From NCBI GenBank assembly GCA_002484335.1, contig DLJQ01000018.1:177063-241062 (forward strand): a DNA stretch of 64,000 bases, read 5' to 3'. The DNA is from Flavobacteriales bacterium UBA7612 (lineage in GTDB: Bacteria; Bacteroidota; Bacteroidia; Flavobacteriales; Weeksellaceae). Positions 34,586-43,417 of this stretch are shown here, piece after piece; positions within the stretch are counted from its first letter, which is position 1; the number at the start of each line of letters is the position of its first letter. Under the pieces are notes generated by a model. That model saw nothing but the letters and a program-made list of their open reading frames with translations, did not search any database and was not told where the DNA came from. Both the position numbers and the translations under genes were made by a program.

Positions 34586-35086
34586 ATGCCTACAGAAGTA
34601 AAAAATATACAACGCTTTAATACTAAACGAAGTATTAATAAAGCTCGTACAAAAGGAGCTTTAGATAAATCTTGGAAACTAGAATCTGATAATAAAATTT
34701 ATACTTGGAATAATAAGTTAGAACGTGTAAATATCATTAGAGAAGGTATTCCTTATCAATCTATTGAAGTCATTAGTGAACGTTTAAATAAACCTGTAAA
34801 ATCAATACTAAAAATAATTGGTGTTCCACAAACTACGTATAATAAAAAGAAAGTAGAACATTCGTTATTGGATAGTAGAGATAGTGAATTAATTATATTA
34901 ATTTCTGAATTAATAGATTACGGAACAGAAGTTTTTAACAATGAAATTGATAAATTTCAACGATGGTTATACAAATCTAATGTTTCATTAGGTGGATCAA
35001 CGCCAGAGAGTCTTTTAGATACTGTTACAGGAATTAATGAAGTAAAATACAGTCTTAATCGATTAGAATACGGAAACCTTGCTTAA
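34586..35086 (+). CDS. Xre/MbcA/ParS-type antitoxin
   Basis: The 166-residue partner of a RES-domain toxin. The N-terminal part (about 40-85) resembles an Xre-type helix-turn-helix (IPYQSIEVISERLNKPVKSI). The C-terminal part is the MbcA/ParS/Xre toxin-binding domain (formerly DUF2384), with SLGGSTPESLLDTVTGINEV and a final LNRLEYG. The last 10 or so residues should plug the toxin active site. Its stop codon shares one base with the toxin ATG, as is usual in such operons. Confidence 0.88.
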   Translation: MPTEVKNIQRFNTKRSINKARTKGALDKSWKLESDNKIYTWNNKLERVNIIREGIPYQSIEVISERLNKPVKSILKIIGVPQTTYNKKKVEHSLLDSRDSELIILISELIDYGTEVFNNEIDKFQRWLYKSNVSLGGSTPESLLDTVTGINEVKYSLNRLEYGNLA

Positions 35087-35562
35087 TGATTGTATATAGG
35101 ATTGAAAGAGAAAAATATCTAAAAGATACATTAAAAGGTATTGGTGCATCGCTTTCTCCTGGTTTCAGATGGAACAGCTTAAACACAAGATTAGTTTACA
35201 CAGCAGATAGTAGAGCTCTTTCTACTTTAGAAGTTTCAGTCCATTTAGATTTGATTGAAGATTTACCAAATGATAGATATATGGTAGAAATAGAGATTCC
35301 TGATAATATTTTAATCTTAGAAGTTGCTCTAGAAGATTTACCTAAAAATTGGGATGCAAAACCACCTATTTTATCTACACAAACAATTGGTGACGATTTT
35401 GTTTTAGAAAATAATGCTGCAATTCTAAAAGTTCCAAGTAGTATAATCTCACAAGAGTATAATTATCTTATAAATCCTTTACACCATGATATAAAACGAA
35501 TAAAAGTAGCAAAAAAATATCCTTTCTTATTTGATCCTAGATTAAGTGCAAATAAAAAGTAA
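35086..35562 (+). CDS. RES-domain toxin (NAD+-degrading family)
   Basis: A 158-residue RES protein. Characterised members (Pseudomonas Res, Mycobacterium MbcT) destroy NAD+ and stop growth. The RES residues are present: Arg 28 in GFRWNSLNTR, Arg 35, Tyr 38 in LVYTADS, Glu 49 in STLEVSVHL, and a late Ser in VPSSIISQEYNYLINP (for the R-Y-E-S set). It looks intact, so it should be active. Translation is coupled to the antitoxin and a terminator follows at once. Confidence 0.88.
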   Translation: MIVYRIEREKYLKDTLKGIGASLSPGFRWNSLNTRLVYTADSRALSTLEVSVHLDLIEDLPNDRYMVEIEIPDNILILEVALEDLPKNWDAKPPILSTQTIGDDFVLENNAAILKVPSSIISQEYNYLINPLHHDIKRIKVAKKYPFLFDPRLSANKK

Positions 35563-35598
35563 TTAGGCTTTGTTGAAAATAACAAAGCCTAAGTTTTT
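35563..35598 (+). terminator. terminator of the toxin-antitoxin operon
   Basis: TTAGGCTTTGTT (35563-35574) and AACAAAGCCTAA (35581-35592) arms followed by GTTTTT. Confidence 0.85.
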
Positions 35599-35699
35599 AT
35601 ATTTATTTCAGACGTTTGAGCATGTTTTTAGTTATATCTTTTATTCGCTAATAAGTTTCTTAAAACAAATAACGCAAACAAAAAATCAATAAAAAAATT

Positions 35700-36596
35700 C
35701 TACTTCAATTTAGAATTTAATAAAGGATCAGGAAGAGGAACATAGTCATCTTTATCTGTAGGAATAATAGGAAATTTATGATTAATCCAATCATTCTTAG
35801 CTTTTTCTATAACTTCTTTATCAGAACTTACAAAGTTCCAAAAAATAAAATGTTCTTCTGGTAATTTTTCTCCACCAAATATATAGATTACTGAATTAGC
35901 TTTTACTTCAAATTGGCATAAAGTAGAATCTTCAGCAACTAGTAATTGTTTTGTTCCATAACTTGTATCACCATCTTTTATTTCACCTTCTAGAATATAA
36001 AGAGCACTCTCACCATATAAATCTTTCGTATTAGAAAAAGTAAAATCTTTTTTTGCTCTTATTTCAATTAAATATAAAGGAGAATAAACAGGAACTTTAG
36101 ATTTATAGCCAGCAAACTCACCAGCAATCAACTTAAAATCTGCATCATCAGTCGACCACTCTGGTAATTTATTAGATTCAACATGAACAAAACTAGGTTC
36201 TGTGTGCTCTAACTCTTTTGGTAAAGCAATCCATATCTGCAATCCATGCAAAACCTTATCTGTTGTTCTTAAATATTCAGGTGTTCGCTCCGAATGTACT
36301 ACTCCTTTACCAGCTGTCATCCAATTTACAGCTCCAGGTTTTATTTCTAATTCTGTACCTAAACTATCACGATGCATTATAGCTCCTTCAAATAAATATG
36401 TCAAAGTTGACAAACCAATATGCGGATGAGGGCCAACATCTAAATTCTGATAATCTTTTAATTTTGTAGGTCCCATATGATCAATAAAAACAAATGGTCC
36501 TACATGTCTTTTTTGCTTAAAAGGCAATAATCTTCCAACTAAAAAATTACCTATATTTGCCGCTTTTTCTTCTATTATTAATCCAACATTAGACAT
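35700..36596 (-). CDS. pirin family protein
   Basis: A 298-residue two-barrel cupin. The N-terminal metal site is intact: DVGPHPHIGLSTLTYLFEG (two His) and KGVVHSERTPEY (His), with a Glu following. Pirins bind iron, and several (E. coli YhhW, human pirin) have quercetin 2,3-dioxygenase activity in vitro; the biological role is usually unclear. Single gene; a 60-bp palindrome lies about 200 bases upstream. Confidence 0.9.
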   Translation of the reverse strand: MSNVGLIIEEKAANIGNFLVGRLLPFKQKRHVGPFVFIDHMGPTKLKDYQNLDVGPHPHIGLSTLTYLFEGAIMHRDSLGTELEIKPGAVNWMTAGKGVVHSERTPEYLRTTDKVLHGLQIWIALPKELEHTEPSFVHVESNKLPEWSTDDADFKLIAGEFAGYKSKVPVYSPLYLIEIRAKKDFTFSNTKDLYGESALYILEGEIKDGDTSYGTKQLLVAEDSTLCQFEVKANSVIYIFGGEKLPEEHFIFWNFVSSDKEVIEKAKNDWINHKFPIIPTDKDDYVPLPDPLLNSKLK

Positions 36597-36790
36597 TATT
36601 TTATTATTTAAGTATTTACTAAAAGTAAGAAATAAATGAAAGAATTAATATAAAATACTAAAAAAAAGCATAATACTAAAGGTAAAATATTTAGATGAAA
36701 TTTAATTTTTTTATATAGCTAATCAATTATAAGCGAACATATATCCATTTAAACAAAATGCTTTAAAAAATATAAATAATTAAATAATAA

Positions 36791-36850
36791 ACTTTTATCC
36801 ATTTTTAAGTATTTGTAAATATTTACAAATACTTAAAAATGGATAAAAGT
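36791..36850. repeat. perfect 60-bp palindrome
   Basis: Bases 36791-36820 are exactly complementary to 36821-36850 in reverse, with no spacer; the centre reads TTTGTAAATATTTACAAA. Symmetry stops sharply on both sides (A facing A at 36790/36851). It lies in a 302-base gene-free stretch, downstream of the small membrane-protein pair and upstream of pirin; nothing else is visible in the stretch. It could be a terminator for the operon to the right, a protein-binding site, or the trace of an inverted duplication. Confidence 0.85.
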
Positions 36851-36898
36851 ACAGATCAAAATATAACTTAACATTTATACATTAATGTTATACTTTAA

Positions 36899-37384
36899 TT
36901 AAGCTTTAAATTTCCTTTTAATTATAATTTTTCTTCTTTGCTTCTTAAAAATAATACGAATAAGACGATAACCATAGGTTACTTTTTTATTTTTCGTAAT
37001 AATAGGAAATGCCATTGTACACATTAAAGAAATACATGCAGTTGTTCCTAAAGCTCCACCATAACCAGTAAATAACTTACTTGTAAAATGTAATAAAACA
37101 GAAAAAAGAATTGGTGAAAATAATAGAGAAAAATAACTAATATTAATTGTAGATGAAACCATTCCAATGAAAGTTCCTCCAATTACATACAAAGGAATAT
37201 TTTGTGTATATAGAGTAGAAAAAATTGTAGGAAAAAAATGAAAAAATCCTCCTACGAATAATGCTATTAAAGCTGATGCTCTTACTGGTCCTTGCTTTAA
37301 ATGAATATTTAAAACATAAGTAACTAATGTTGCTAATATTGATGAGGTTGTAAAAATTATAAACTCTACTAACATATCAACCAA
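36899..37384 (-). CDS. small membrane protein, paralogue B of a pair
   Basis: A 161-residue protein with about five hydrophobic segments and a strongly basic tail (KKQRRKIIIKRKFKA). Two blocks, GTFIGMVS (70-77) and FTGYGGALGTTA (105-116), recur at the same spacing in the upstream gene at 37377 (GAFIGMTS 124-131, FVGVGGKLGTLA 159-170), so the two are paralogues. Its ATG lies 8 bases inside the upstream gene, so translation is coupled. I recognise no family. Equal stoichiometry suggests a two-subunit channel, carrier or sensor complex; this is inference. Confidence 0.75.
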   Translation of the reverse strand: MVDMLVEFIIFTTSSILATLVTYVLNIHLKQGPVRASALIALFVGGFFHFFPTIFSTLYTQNIPLYVIGGTFIGMVSSTINISYFSLLFSPILFSVLLHFTSKLFTGYGGALGTTACISLMCTMAFPIITKNKKVTYGYRLIRIIFKKQRRKIIIKRKFKA

Positions 37385-37937
37385 AAATTAATTTAAACAA
37401 TAGCATACTTAGTAATACACCAACGAAAGCTAATGTACCAAGCTTACCTCCTACACCAACAAAAAGAGATTTTGTTGCGAAAAATAAGATTGCAGTTATA
37501 ATACCTGCAGTCATAATCATAAAATAAACATATTTAAATTCTAATGAGGTCATTCCTATAAACGCACCACAATATATAGGTCCAGCTAGTTGTTTTAAAT
37601 ACTCTGATCTAGGATTTAATTTTGTCAAATAAGAACCTAAAGTTCCTACAATTCCTGCAGAAAAAACTCCTCCAAGAGCAAACTGATTGTTTAATATATA
37701 AGTTATTATAGCTGCAATAGGAATCCAAAAAACTAATGATTTTTTATCAAATGAGTATTCTTGATGATGTAAAGGAAATTTTTTATAAACAACAAGTAAA
37801 AGAAGTAACATAATAACAATAATATATGGTACTGCATAATGTTTTATTCTTTCATTGAGTATTGCAAATAAAAATAAAAACTGTATAACAAATATGATTA
37901 ATATTGTTATAAATTTTATAATGCGCTTGTTAATCAA
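37377..37937 (-). CDS. small membrane protein, paralogue A of a pair
   Basis: A 186-residue protein with about six hydrophobic segments (roughly 8-27, 36-51, 68-83, 87-103, 122-152 and 159-184). It contains the same G-x-FIGM-x-S and F-x-G-x-GG-x-LGT-x-A blocks as the gene it overlaps. It has an extra N-terminal pair of helices compared with paralogue B. It follows the Na+/H+ antiporter gene after 70 bases on the same strand, so antiporter, A and B may be one operon. Family not recognised. Confidence 0.75.
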   Translation of the reverse strand: MINKRIIKFITILIIFVIQFLFLFAILNERIKHYAVPYIIVIMLLLLLVVYKKFPLHHQEYSFDKKSLVFWIPIAAIITYILNNQFALGGVFSAGIVGTLGSYLTKLNPRSEYLKQLAGPIYCGAFIGMTSLEFKYVYFMIMTAGIITAILFFATKSLFVGVGGKLGTLAFVGVLLSMLLFKLIFG

Positions 37938-38007
37938 AACTGGCTATTTTATTTGCAAAATTAAAAATTTTAAACTTCAAATAAAATATATTACAATAAT
38001 ACTTAAA

Positions 38008-39588
38008 TTACTTTATATATTTTATTCGCTCTTCTTCTAAATCAATTTGATGAATTTGTTGACGAATCAAATCTTCATCAATTTCAGGATCTTTATTTAA
38101 TTCACTTAAATAAATACGTTGTAGCTCAAAAATTTCAATTAAAACATCTTTTATATCTTCATCAATCCACTTTGTTTCTTGTGCTTTAGATTGATCTTCC
38201 CAATATTTCAAAATTCTTTGCATAACAAGATTTTCTTTTAAATCACAATTTTCATATTTAATTTTAAGTTGCTCATAAATATGAGTTTTTAAACCTAACT
38301 TTATTTTTGTTCTAGAAATTTCTGTATTTTCATCTAGATTTCTAAATGGTTTCATTTTTCTAATTATAAAAGGTAATGTTAATCCTTGAATAACTAAAGT
38401 CAATAATATCACAACAAAAGTTATAAATAAAATTAAATCTCGTTGAGGAAATATTTCTCCATTTTCTAAATATAGAGGAATTGATAATGCTGCAGCTAAA
38501 GAAACAACTCCTCTCATTCCTGTCCAACCAAGTACTAGAGGTCCTCTAAAATTTCTAATTGTTAAATTCATTTTTGAAGCTATATTTGGTCTAAAAATAA
38601 TTGTTGCAAGCATTCCTGCAAATGAACTTATAATTCTAGAGATGATCAATATAACTGTAACAATAACTCCATACCATATTGCTGTTGTTATAGATATTCC
38701 TTTAGAATGAATACCAGTAACAATTTCTGGTAACTCTAAGCCTATTATAAAAAACACAATTCCGTTTAATAAAAAAGAAAAAGCCTCCCAAAAACTAATA
38801 CTTTTCAATCTTGTAGTACTGTTCATAAATGTCATTTTCATTTGAGACATATATAATCCTCCTGCTACAACTGCCAAAACACCAGAACATTCCATTTTTT
38901 CTGCTATAAAATACATAATATATGGTTCTATTACAGTTAATATAATTGAAGAAGATGTATCTGTAGAAAAACGTTTATGAAATTGTATAAATAAAAAAGC
39001 TATTATTAAACCTACAGTAACACCTCCAATTATCATCCATAAAAATTCTGATATAGCATGAGAAATTATAAATTGCCCTGTTCCAACAGCCACTAAAGCA
39101 AATCTTAAAATGATAAGTGAAGAGGCATCATTTAATAAACTTTCTCCTTCTAAAATAGCTGAAGTTGATTTAGGTATTTTTACAAATTTTGTTATAGCTG
39201 CTATACTAACTGCATCAGGAGGAGAAACAATTCCTCCAAGAACAAAACCTAAAGCAATTGTAAAACCAGGAATAATATAATTAGAAGCAATAGCTACCAA
39301 AAATGCAGAGAATAAAACAACTAAAAATGCAAAACTACCAATCATTCTCCACCATTTTTTCATTTCTTTTAAAGAAGCATTCCAAGATGCTTCAAATAGT
39401 AATGGAGGTAAAAAAATAAAGAAAATCCAATCTGGATCAACTTTTACAACAGGTAAATTTGGAATAAAACTAATAGCTAACCCTACTAAAACAAGTAAAA
39501 TGGGATAAGCTATTTTTAATTTATTAGCAATAATATTTAATAATACAATTAGAAATATTATTGCTAATAGAAAAGGTAAGTAGTTCAT
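38008..39588 (-). CDS. Na+/H+ antiporter, CPA1 family
   Basis: A 526-residue monovalent cation:proton antiporter. About 12 helices over residues 1-410 with the family blocks FIFLPPLLFEASWNAS, GGIVSPPDAVSI (the transport Asp), EGESLLNDASSLIILRFAL (the Asn-Asp ion site) and GWTGMRGVVSLAAALSIP. A cytoplasmic tail of about 110 residues is helical and charged. NhaP/YjcE/TvrA-like. Ion selectivity (Na+ or K+) cannot be read. Possibly co-transcribed with the membrane pair to its left. Confidence 0.92.
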   Translation of the reverse strand: MNYLPFLLAIIFLIVLLNIIANKLKIAYPILLVLVGLAISFIPNLPVVKVDPDWIFFIFLPPLLFEASWNASLKEMKKWWRMIGSFAFLVVLFSAFLVAIASNYIIPGFTIALGFVLGGIVSPPDAVSIAAITKFVKIPKSTSAILEGESLLNDASSLIILRFALVAVGTGQFIISHAISEFLWMIIGGVTVGLIIAFLFIQFHKRFSTDTSSSIILTVIEPYIMYFIAEKMECSGVLAVVAGGLYMSQMKMTFMNSTTRLKSISFWEAFSFLLNGIVFFIIGLELPEIVTGIHSKGISITTAIWYGVIVTVILIISRIISSFAGMLATIIFRPNIASKMNLTIRNFRGPLVLGWTGMRGVVSLAAALSIPLYLENGEIFPQRDLILFITFVVILLTLVIQGLTLPFIIRKMKPFRNLDENTEISRTKIKLGLKTHIYEQLKIKYENCDLKENLVMQRILKYWEDQSKAQETKWIDEDIKDVLIEIFELQRIYLSELNKDPEIDEDLIRQQIHQIDLEEERIKYIK

Positions 39589-39619
39589 TAGTTTAGGTTT
39601 TTAATTTGTTGAAAAAATA

Positions 39620-39660
39620 AAACAATCAGTTAAATAAATAATATATAACTGATTGTAAAA
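39620..39660 (-). terminator. terminator after the class III aminotransferase
   Basis: ACAATCAGTTA and TAACTGATTGT arms around an AT loop; T-rich on the minus strand after the hairpin. Confidence 0.7.
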
Positions 39661-39689
39661 TAATTTTTTAAATATATTTTAATAAATAT

Positions 39690-40877
39690 TTAATTTAAGT
39701 CATCTAGAACTGATTTTAATATATTACATCCTTTAATTATATCTTCATCAGAAATATTAATTGGAGGTGTTATACGTAAAGTTTCAATACTATACATCAA
39801 CCAAAAAATAATTAATCCTCTATTCATACATTCAGCTGCAACTCGTAAAGCATAATCTACATCTTTAACTTCTGGAGCAAGCATTAATCCTTTACCATGA
39901 ATCTTTTTAATTTTTGGATGCTGAAGATGTTCTCTAAATAATGTTTCTTTTCTATCAATATCCTCCATTAGTTTTTCATCTTCTAATACATTTAATAATT
40001 CTAATGAAGCCGCAGCAATAACAGGATTACCACCAAAAGTTGTAATATGTCCTAATTGAGGATTTTGTTTCAATGAAGCCATAATTTCATTTGATGTCAT
40101 AAAAGCTCCTACTGGTAAACCACTTGCCATACCTTTTCCCATTGCAACAATATCAGGTACAATTCCAAAATGTTCGAAACCAAACAATTTACCTGTTCTT
40201 CCAAAACCAGGTTGTATTTCGTCCATAATTAATAAAGCACCTACATCTTCACAACGTTTTTTTAATTTTATAAAAAAATCATTTTCTGGTAAACGAAAAC
40301 CTGATGCACCACGAATACTTTCTACAATAACACCTGCTGTTTCTGTTGTTATTTTTTGTAAATCATCCTCATTATTAAAATCTATGAAATATACTTCTGG
40401 TAATAAAGGTCTGAAAGCTGCTTTTTTTCTTTCGTCACCAGAAACACTTAAAGAACCATGTGTATTTCCATGATAAGCATTTCTAAAAGATATTAATTGT
40501 CTTCGTCCAGTAAACCTTTTAGCAAGCTTTAAAGAAGCTTCTATTGCTTCTGTACCTGAATTAACTAAATAAACTTGCTCTAAACCCTCTGGTGTTAATT
40601 CAACTAAACGTTTACAAAGCTCAACAGGATTTTCTTGTGCATACTCACCATAAACAGCAACATGCATATATTTATTTACTTGATTAATTATAGCTTGATT
40701 AATACGAGGATGACTATGTCCTAATGTATTTACCGAAACTCCTGCTACAAAATCAAGATAGGCTCTTCCATCTTTACCGTAGATATAAGAGCCCTTTGCG
40801 TAATCAACTTCAAAACCAGAAGCAAAATTTGTTGTTTGTGCTTGGTATTTAAAAAATTCGTCTTTTAATATTCCCAT
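39690..40877 (-). CDS. class III PLP-dependent aminotransferase
   Basis: A 395-residue aminotransferase of the acetylornithine/ornithine/4-aminobutyrate group. PLP binding: NSGTEAIEASLKLAK, Asp 219 in LLIMDEIQPGFGRTG and the Schiff-base Lys 248 in AMGKGMASGLPVGAF. HSHPRINQAI is family-typical. The exact substrate is open. The neighbourhood is not an arginine cluster: the gene follows an OstA-like envelope gene and a lipoprotein gene (2-base gap), so an unspecified role linked to the envelope operon, or mere operon sharing, is possible. Confidence 0.88.
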   Translation of the reverse strand: MGILKDEFFKYQAQTTNFASGFEVDYAKGSYIYGKDGRAYLDFVAGVSVNTLGHSHPRINQAIINQVNKYMHVAVYGEYAQENPVELCKRLVELTPEGLEQVYLVNSGTEAIEASLKLAKRFTGRRQLISFRNAYHGNTHGSLSVSGDERKKAAFRPLLPEVYFIDFNNEDDLQKITTETAGVIVESIRGASGFRLPENDFFIKLKKRCEDVGALLIMDEIQPGFGRTGKLFGFEHFGIVPDIVAMGKGMASGLPVGAFMTSNEIMASLKQNPQLGHITTFGGNPVIAAASLELLNVLEDEKLMEDIDRKETLFREHLQHPKIKKIHGKGLMLAPEVKDVDYALRVAAECMNRGLIIFWLMYSIETLRITPPINISDEDIIKGCNILKSVLDDLN

Positions 40878-40879
40878 TC

Positions 40880-41383
40880 TTATTTTAATAATAGAAAAAT
40901 TCCAATTCCTCCCAGAGCATAGGCTGCTACAGTAAGAGCATCAGATTTTCCTTTTGAAAATTTTCTAATTTTTACATCTTTAATTTCATCCTTATGAAAT
41001 TTTAATTCTTCTTTTGTTCCCTTCTTAATAGCATATAATGTATCAGCTTTCCATTGTTTAGCTTCTATTTTATAGTATTTATTATTTACATCAATTTTAT
41101 AAAACTGATTTATTTTTATAATATCTGTTATTTTAACTTTAGAAAGATCTAGTTCGACTGGTGAAGTTTTGGGTTTTTCTTTATTTTTTGTATTTGAAAT
41201 ATCTTCTTCATTAAGAACTTGAACATTTGTATTTCTAACATTTTTTAATTTATTTCCAACTAAATTTGTGTTTTCATTTGAATTATTATTTAATGATTCA
41301 ATATTTTCAGGTTCAAAAGCTACATAACTATAGCAGCTAGATAAAATTAATGTAAAGACAAATACAATTAATGTTTTTTTCAT
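40880..41383 (-). CDS. predicted lipoprotein, unknown function
   Basis: A 167-residue protein with a lipoprotein signal (MKKTLIVFVFTLILSSC, Cys 17). A low-complexity Asn-rich and Lys-rich linker (NIESLNNNSNENTNLVGN and on) leads to a small beta-rich domain (FYKIDVNNKYYKIEAKQW, KADTLYAIKKGTKEELKFH), and it ends in a hydrophobic helix (ALTVAAYALGGIGIFLLL). Middle gene of OstA-like / lipoprotein / aminotransferase. I do not recognise it; anchoring at both ends is unusual. Confidence 0.7.
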   Translation of the reverse strand: MKKTLIVFVFTLILSSCYSYVAFEPENIESLNNNSNENTNLVGNKLKNVRNTNVQVLNEEDISNTKNKEKPKTSPVELDLSKVKITDIIKINQFYKIDVNNKYYKIEAKQWKADTLYAIKKGTKEELKFHKDEIKDVKIRKFSKGKSDALTVAAYALGGIGIFLLLK

Positions 41384-41427
41384 AAATTAAGATGTTTAAG
41401 TAGTAACGAATAAAAATTAAAAAGATT

Positions 41428-43122
41428 TTATTTTGACTCCACAAAAATATCTTTCCATGTATTTAGACGCTCACCTATCCTCCATTTAAAATCAGGTAAG
41501 TAACGAAGTTCTTCAGGAAATTTAGACAAAGGATACATTTTTCCATCAGATTTCACACGACAAGCAATTAACTCAACTTCATTTCCAACAACATCTGCTT
41601 CAATAATTCCACAATAAGAAATGTTCACTCCATAACGTTCTTTTTGTTTGGTTTTTTCATCAGTATCATCCATATATGTTAATGCAACAGCATTTTCTTC
41701 GACATTAACAAAATCAATTTTATCATCATGAAATAATACTGTTAAATATTTTCCTTTTATCTGATGGTATTCATTTTCTACCAAAGAATCAACTTTAGCA
41801 ATTACAAATGCATTATTAAAAACTTTCATGGAATCAATTTTTTCAGTTTTAGCATTTGTATAAGCTTCCATAAAATTACCTGTAACTTGACTATCTCCAG
41901 ACCACATAATTGGATCTTTATAAAATTGCATTACTCCTTTTGTTTGATTGTAAATCAAAGAATCAGCTTTTCCATTTGCATTAGATTTATAAAATCTAGC
42001 TTTATGAAATGCTTTTACAATAGATGTAGAATCTACATCATGTCTTTTTACTGCTAATAATGTGTCAGCACTAATATAAAGTGAATCTTGATCAAAAGAC
42101 TTGATTGCATATGCATTTTTTGTAACATAAGCAGAATCCAAATAACGATAAGCTTCTCCATAATCACCTTTCAGAATTCGTTTTTCTAAAGGATCATCTA
42201 ATACAACATTCTTCTCTCCTCTACCAAATCCTGTTTTATCATTAAAATAGAGTTTTTCAGCTGATAATATTTTATTTTGATAATAAACTTTTGAATTATT
42301 TCTTAACCAAGCTTCTCCTGTTTTTTTATTAAAATCACCATCTGATGTAATTATATACTGAGAAGGATCGTCACGTCTTGTTATTTTTGAGTAATCTCTA
42401 AAAGTTGTTATTCCAGTAATATCATTTGTTGTCATTTTTCTTGAATAAATCGTATAGTCTTTATTTGTAATAAAAACTTCTGAACCAAATGTTGTCGATT
42501 TTTCTTTAACATTGTAAATAACATTTTTACCTTCTACCATTGTTCCGTCAGAACCAATTGTTCTATAAGTATCATTAACAATAATATTTCCTGTTAATCG
42601 CTCATAAATCATTTTATCTGCATATATCTGTTGTGTAGGAGTTTTAACATCAACATTACCTATACCTATTGCTATTTCTGTTGTACGATTATATTCCATA
42701 TAATCTGATAATATTCTAGAACTTGGGTCAGTTAAAACAACATTTTCAAAAGCTTTTGCAATAGTAGTTTGTCCATCATACTCCATCTTTTTTGCTGTTA
42801 TTGTTTTGTCTTTACTAACAAGTTTAGCATTAGACCAAGCTACAGCTAAATTTTTATCTTGATAAAGCACTGCACTATCAGCATAAATCATATCTCCCTT
42901 ATACTCAATAGCAACATTACCAGTAAGAAATTGATTTCCTTCAAATCTATCAGGATTTCTGGTTATAAAATCTGCATGTTTCAAATTTGCTTTAGCCTTT
43001 TTGGGCTTTTGTTGGGCAAACAAAAAAGAACTAAACATTAATAACACAAAGAAAAAAACTTTAATAAATAATTGATTATCAAAGCTAAATGGTTTTATTT
43101 TTTTAAAATTATATTCTGTCAT
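41428..43122 (-). CDS. OstA/LptA-like exported protein
   Basis: A 564-residue exported protein; after a short cytoplasmic stretch there is one hydrophobic segment (FIKVFFFVLLMFSSFLFAQ). The body is repetitive beta strand with the OstA/LptA pattern: GNVAIEYKGDMIYADSAVLY, NAKLVSKDKTITAKKMEYDG, ENVVLTDPSSRILSDYMEYN, GNVDVKTPTQQIYADKMIYE. LptA forms the periplasmic bridge for lipopolysaccharide; the long Bacteroidota version may combine bridge and outer-membrane functions, which is uncertain. First gene of a three-gene operon. Confidence 0.85.
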   Translation of the reverse strand: MTEYNFKKIKPFSFDNQLFIKVFFFVLLMFSSFLFAQQKPKKAKANLKHADFITRNPDRFEGNQFLTGNVAIEYKGDMIYADSAVLYQDKNLAVAWSNAKLVSKDKTITAKKMEYDGQTTIAKAFENVVLTDPSSRILSDYMEYNRTTEIAIGIGNVDVKTPTQQIYADKMIYERLTGNIIVNDTYRTIGSDGTMVEGKNVIYNVKEKSTTFGSEVFITNKDYTIYSRKMTTNDITGITTFRDYSKITRRDDPSQYIITSDGDFNKKTGEAWLRNNSKVYYQNKILSAEKLYFNDKTGFGRGEKNVVLDDPLEKRILKGDYGEAYRYLDSAYVTKNAYAIKSFDQDSLYISADTLLAVKRHDVDSTSIVKAFHKARFYKSNANGKADSLIYNQTKGVMQFYKDPIMWSGDSQVTGNFMEAYTNAKTEKIDSMKVFNNAFVIAKVDSLVENEYHQIKGKYLTVLFHDDKIDFVNVEENAVALTYMDDTDEKTKQKERYGVNISYCGIIEADVVGNEVELIACRVKSDGKMYPLSKFPEELRYLPDFKWRIGERLNTWKDIFVESK

Positions 43123-43417
43123 TCTATCAACTAAAAACGTTCAAAATTAGTGTTATTTTTTTCTACTCAAAAATATTTTCTTCATAAGTATATGTATATA
43201 ATTAAAATCAACAATTATTTAAAAAGAAAAAAAGGAAATTGACAAGTCTAAGTTTTTCTTTCAATTTGAATATTAACAATAATAATTAAACGTTAATCCT
43301 ATTATACCTATAGACTATTTAGGATTTATATACTAAATAATTATAATATTTATTTTCATTGAGCTTTGTAATTTGTACCTTCGAGTTTTAATAGAAATTA
43401 CTATAAATAAAATTACA
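43123..43417. other. AT-rich divergent intergenic region
   Basis: 295 bases between the OstA-like gene and aminopeptidase P, which diverge; it should hold both promoters. I see no exact TAnnTTTG box, only a near match close to 43370, and a weak inverted pair AATCCTA/TAGGATT (about 43295-43325). No repeat element or gene. Confidence 0.4.

Noticed and set aside
33202..35562. A genomic island or integrated element around the toxin-antitoxin pair
   Set aside because: No integrase, transposase, tRNA target or direct repeats, and composition looks like the surroundings.
36899..37937. The two small membrane genes as one frameshifted gene
   Set aside because: Each contains its own full copy of the shared motif pair, so they are paralogues and not halves.
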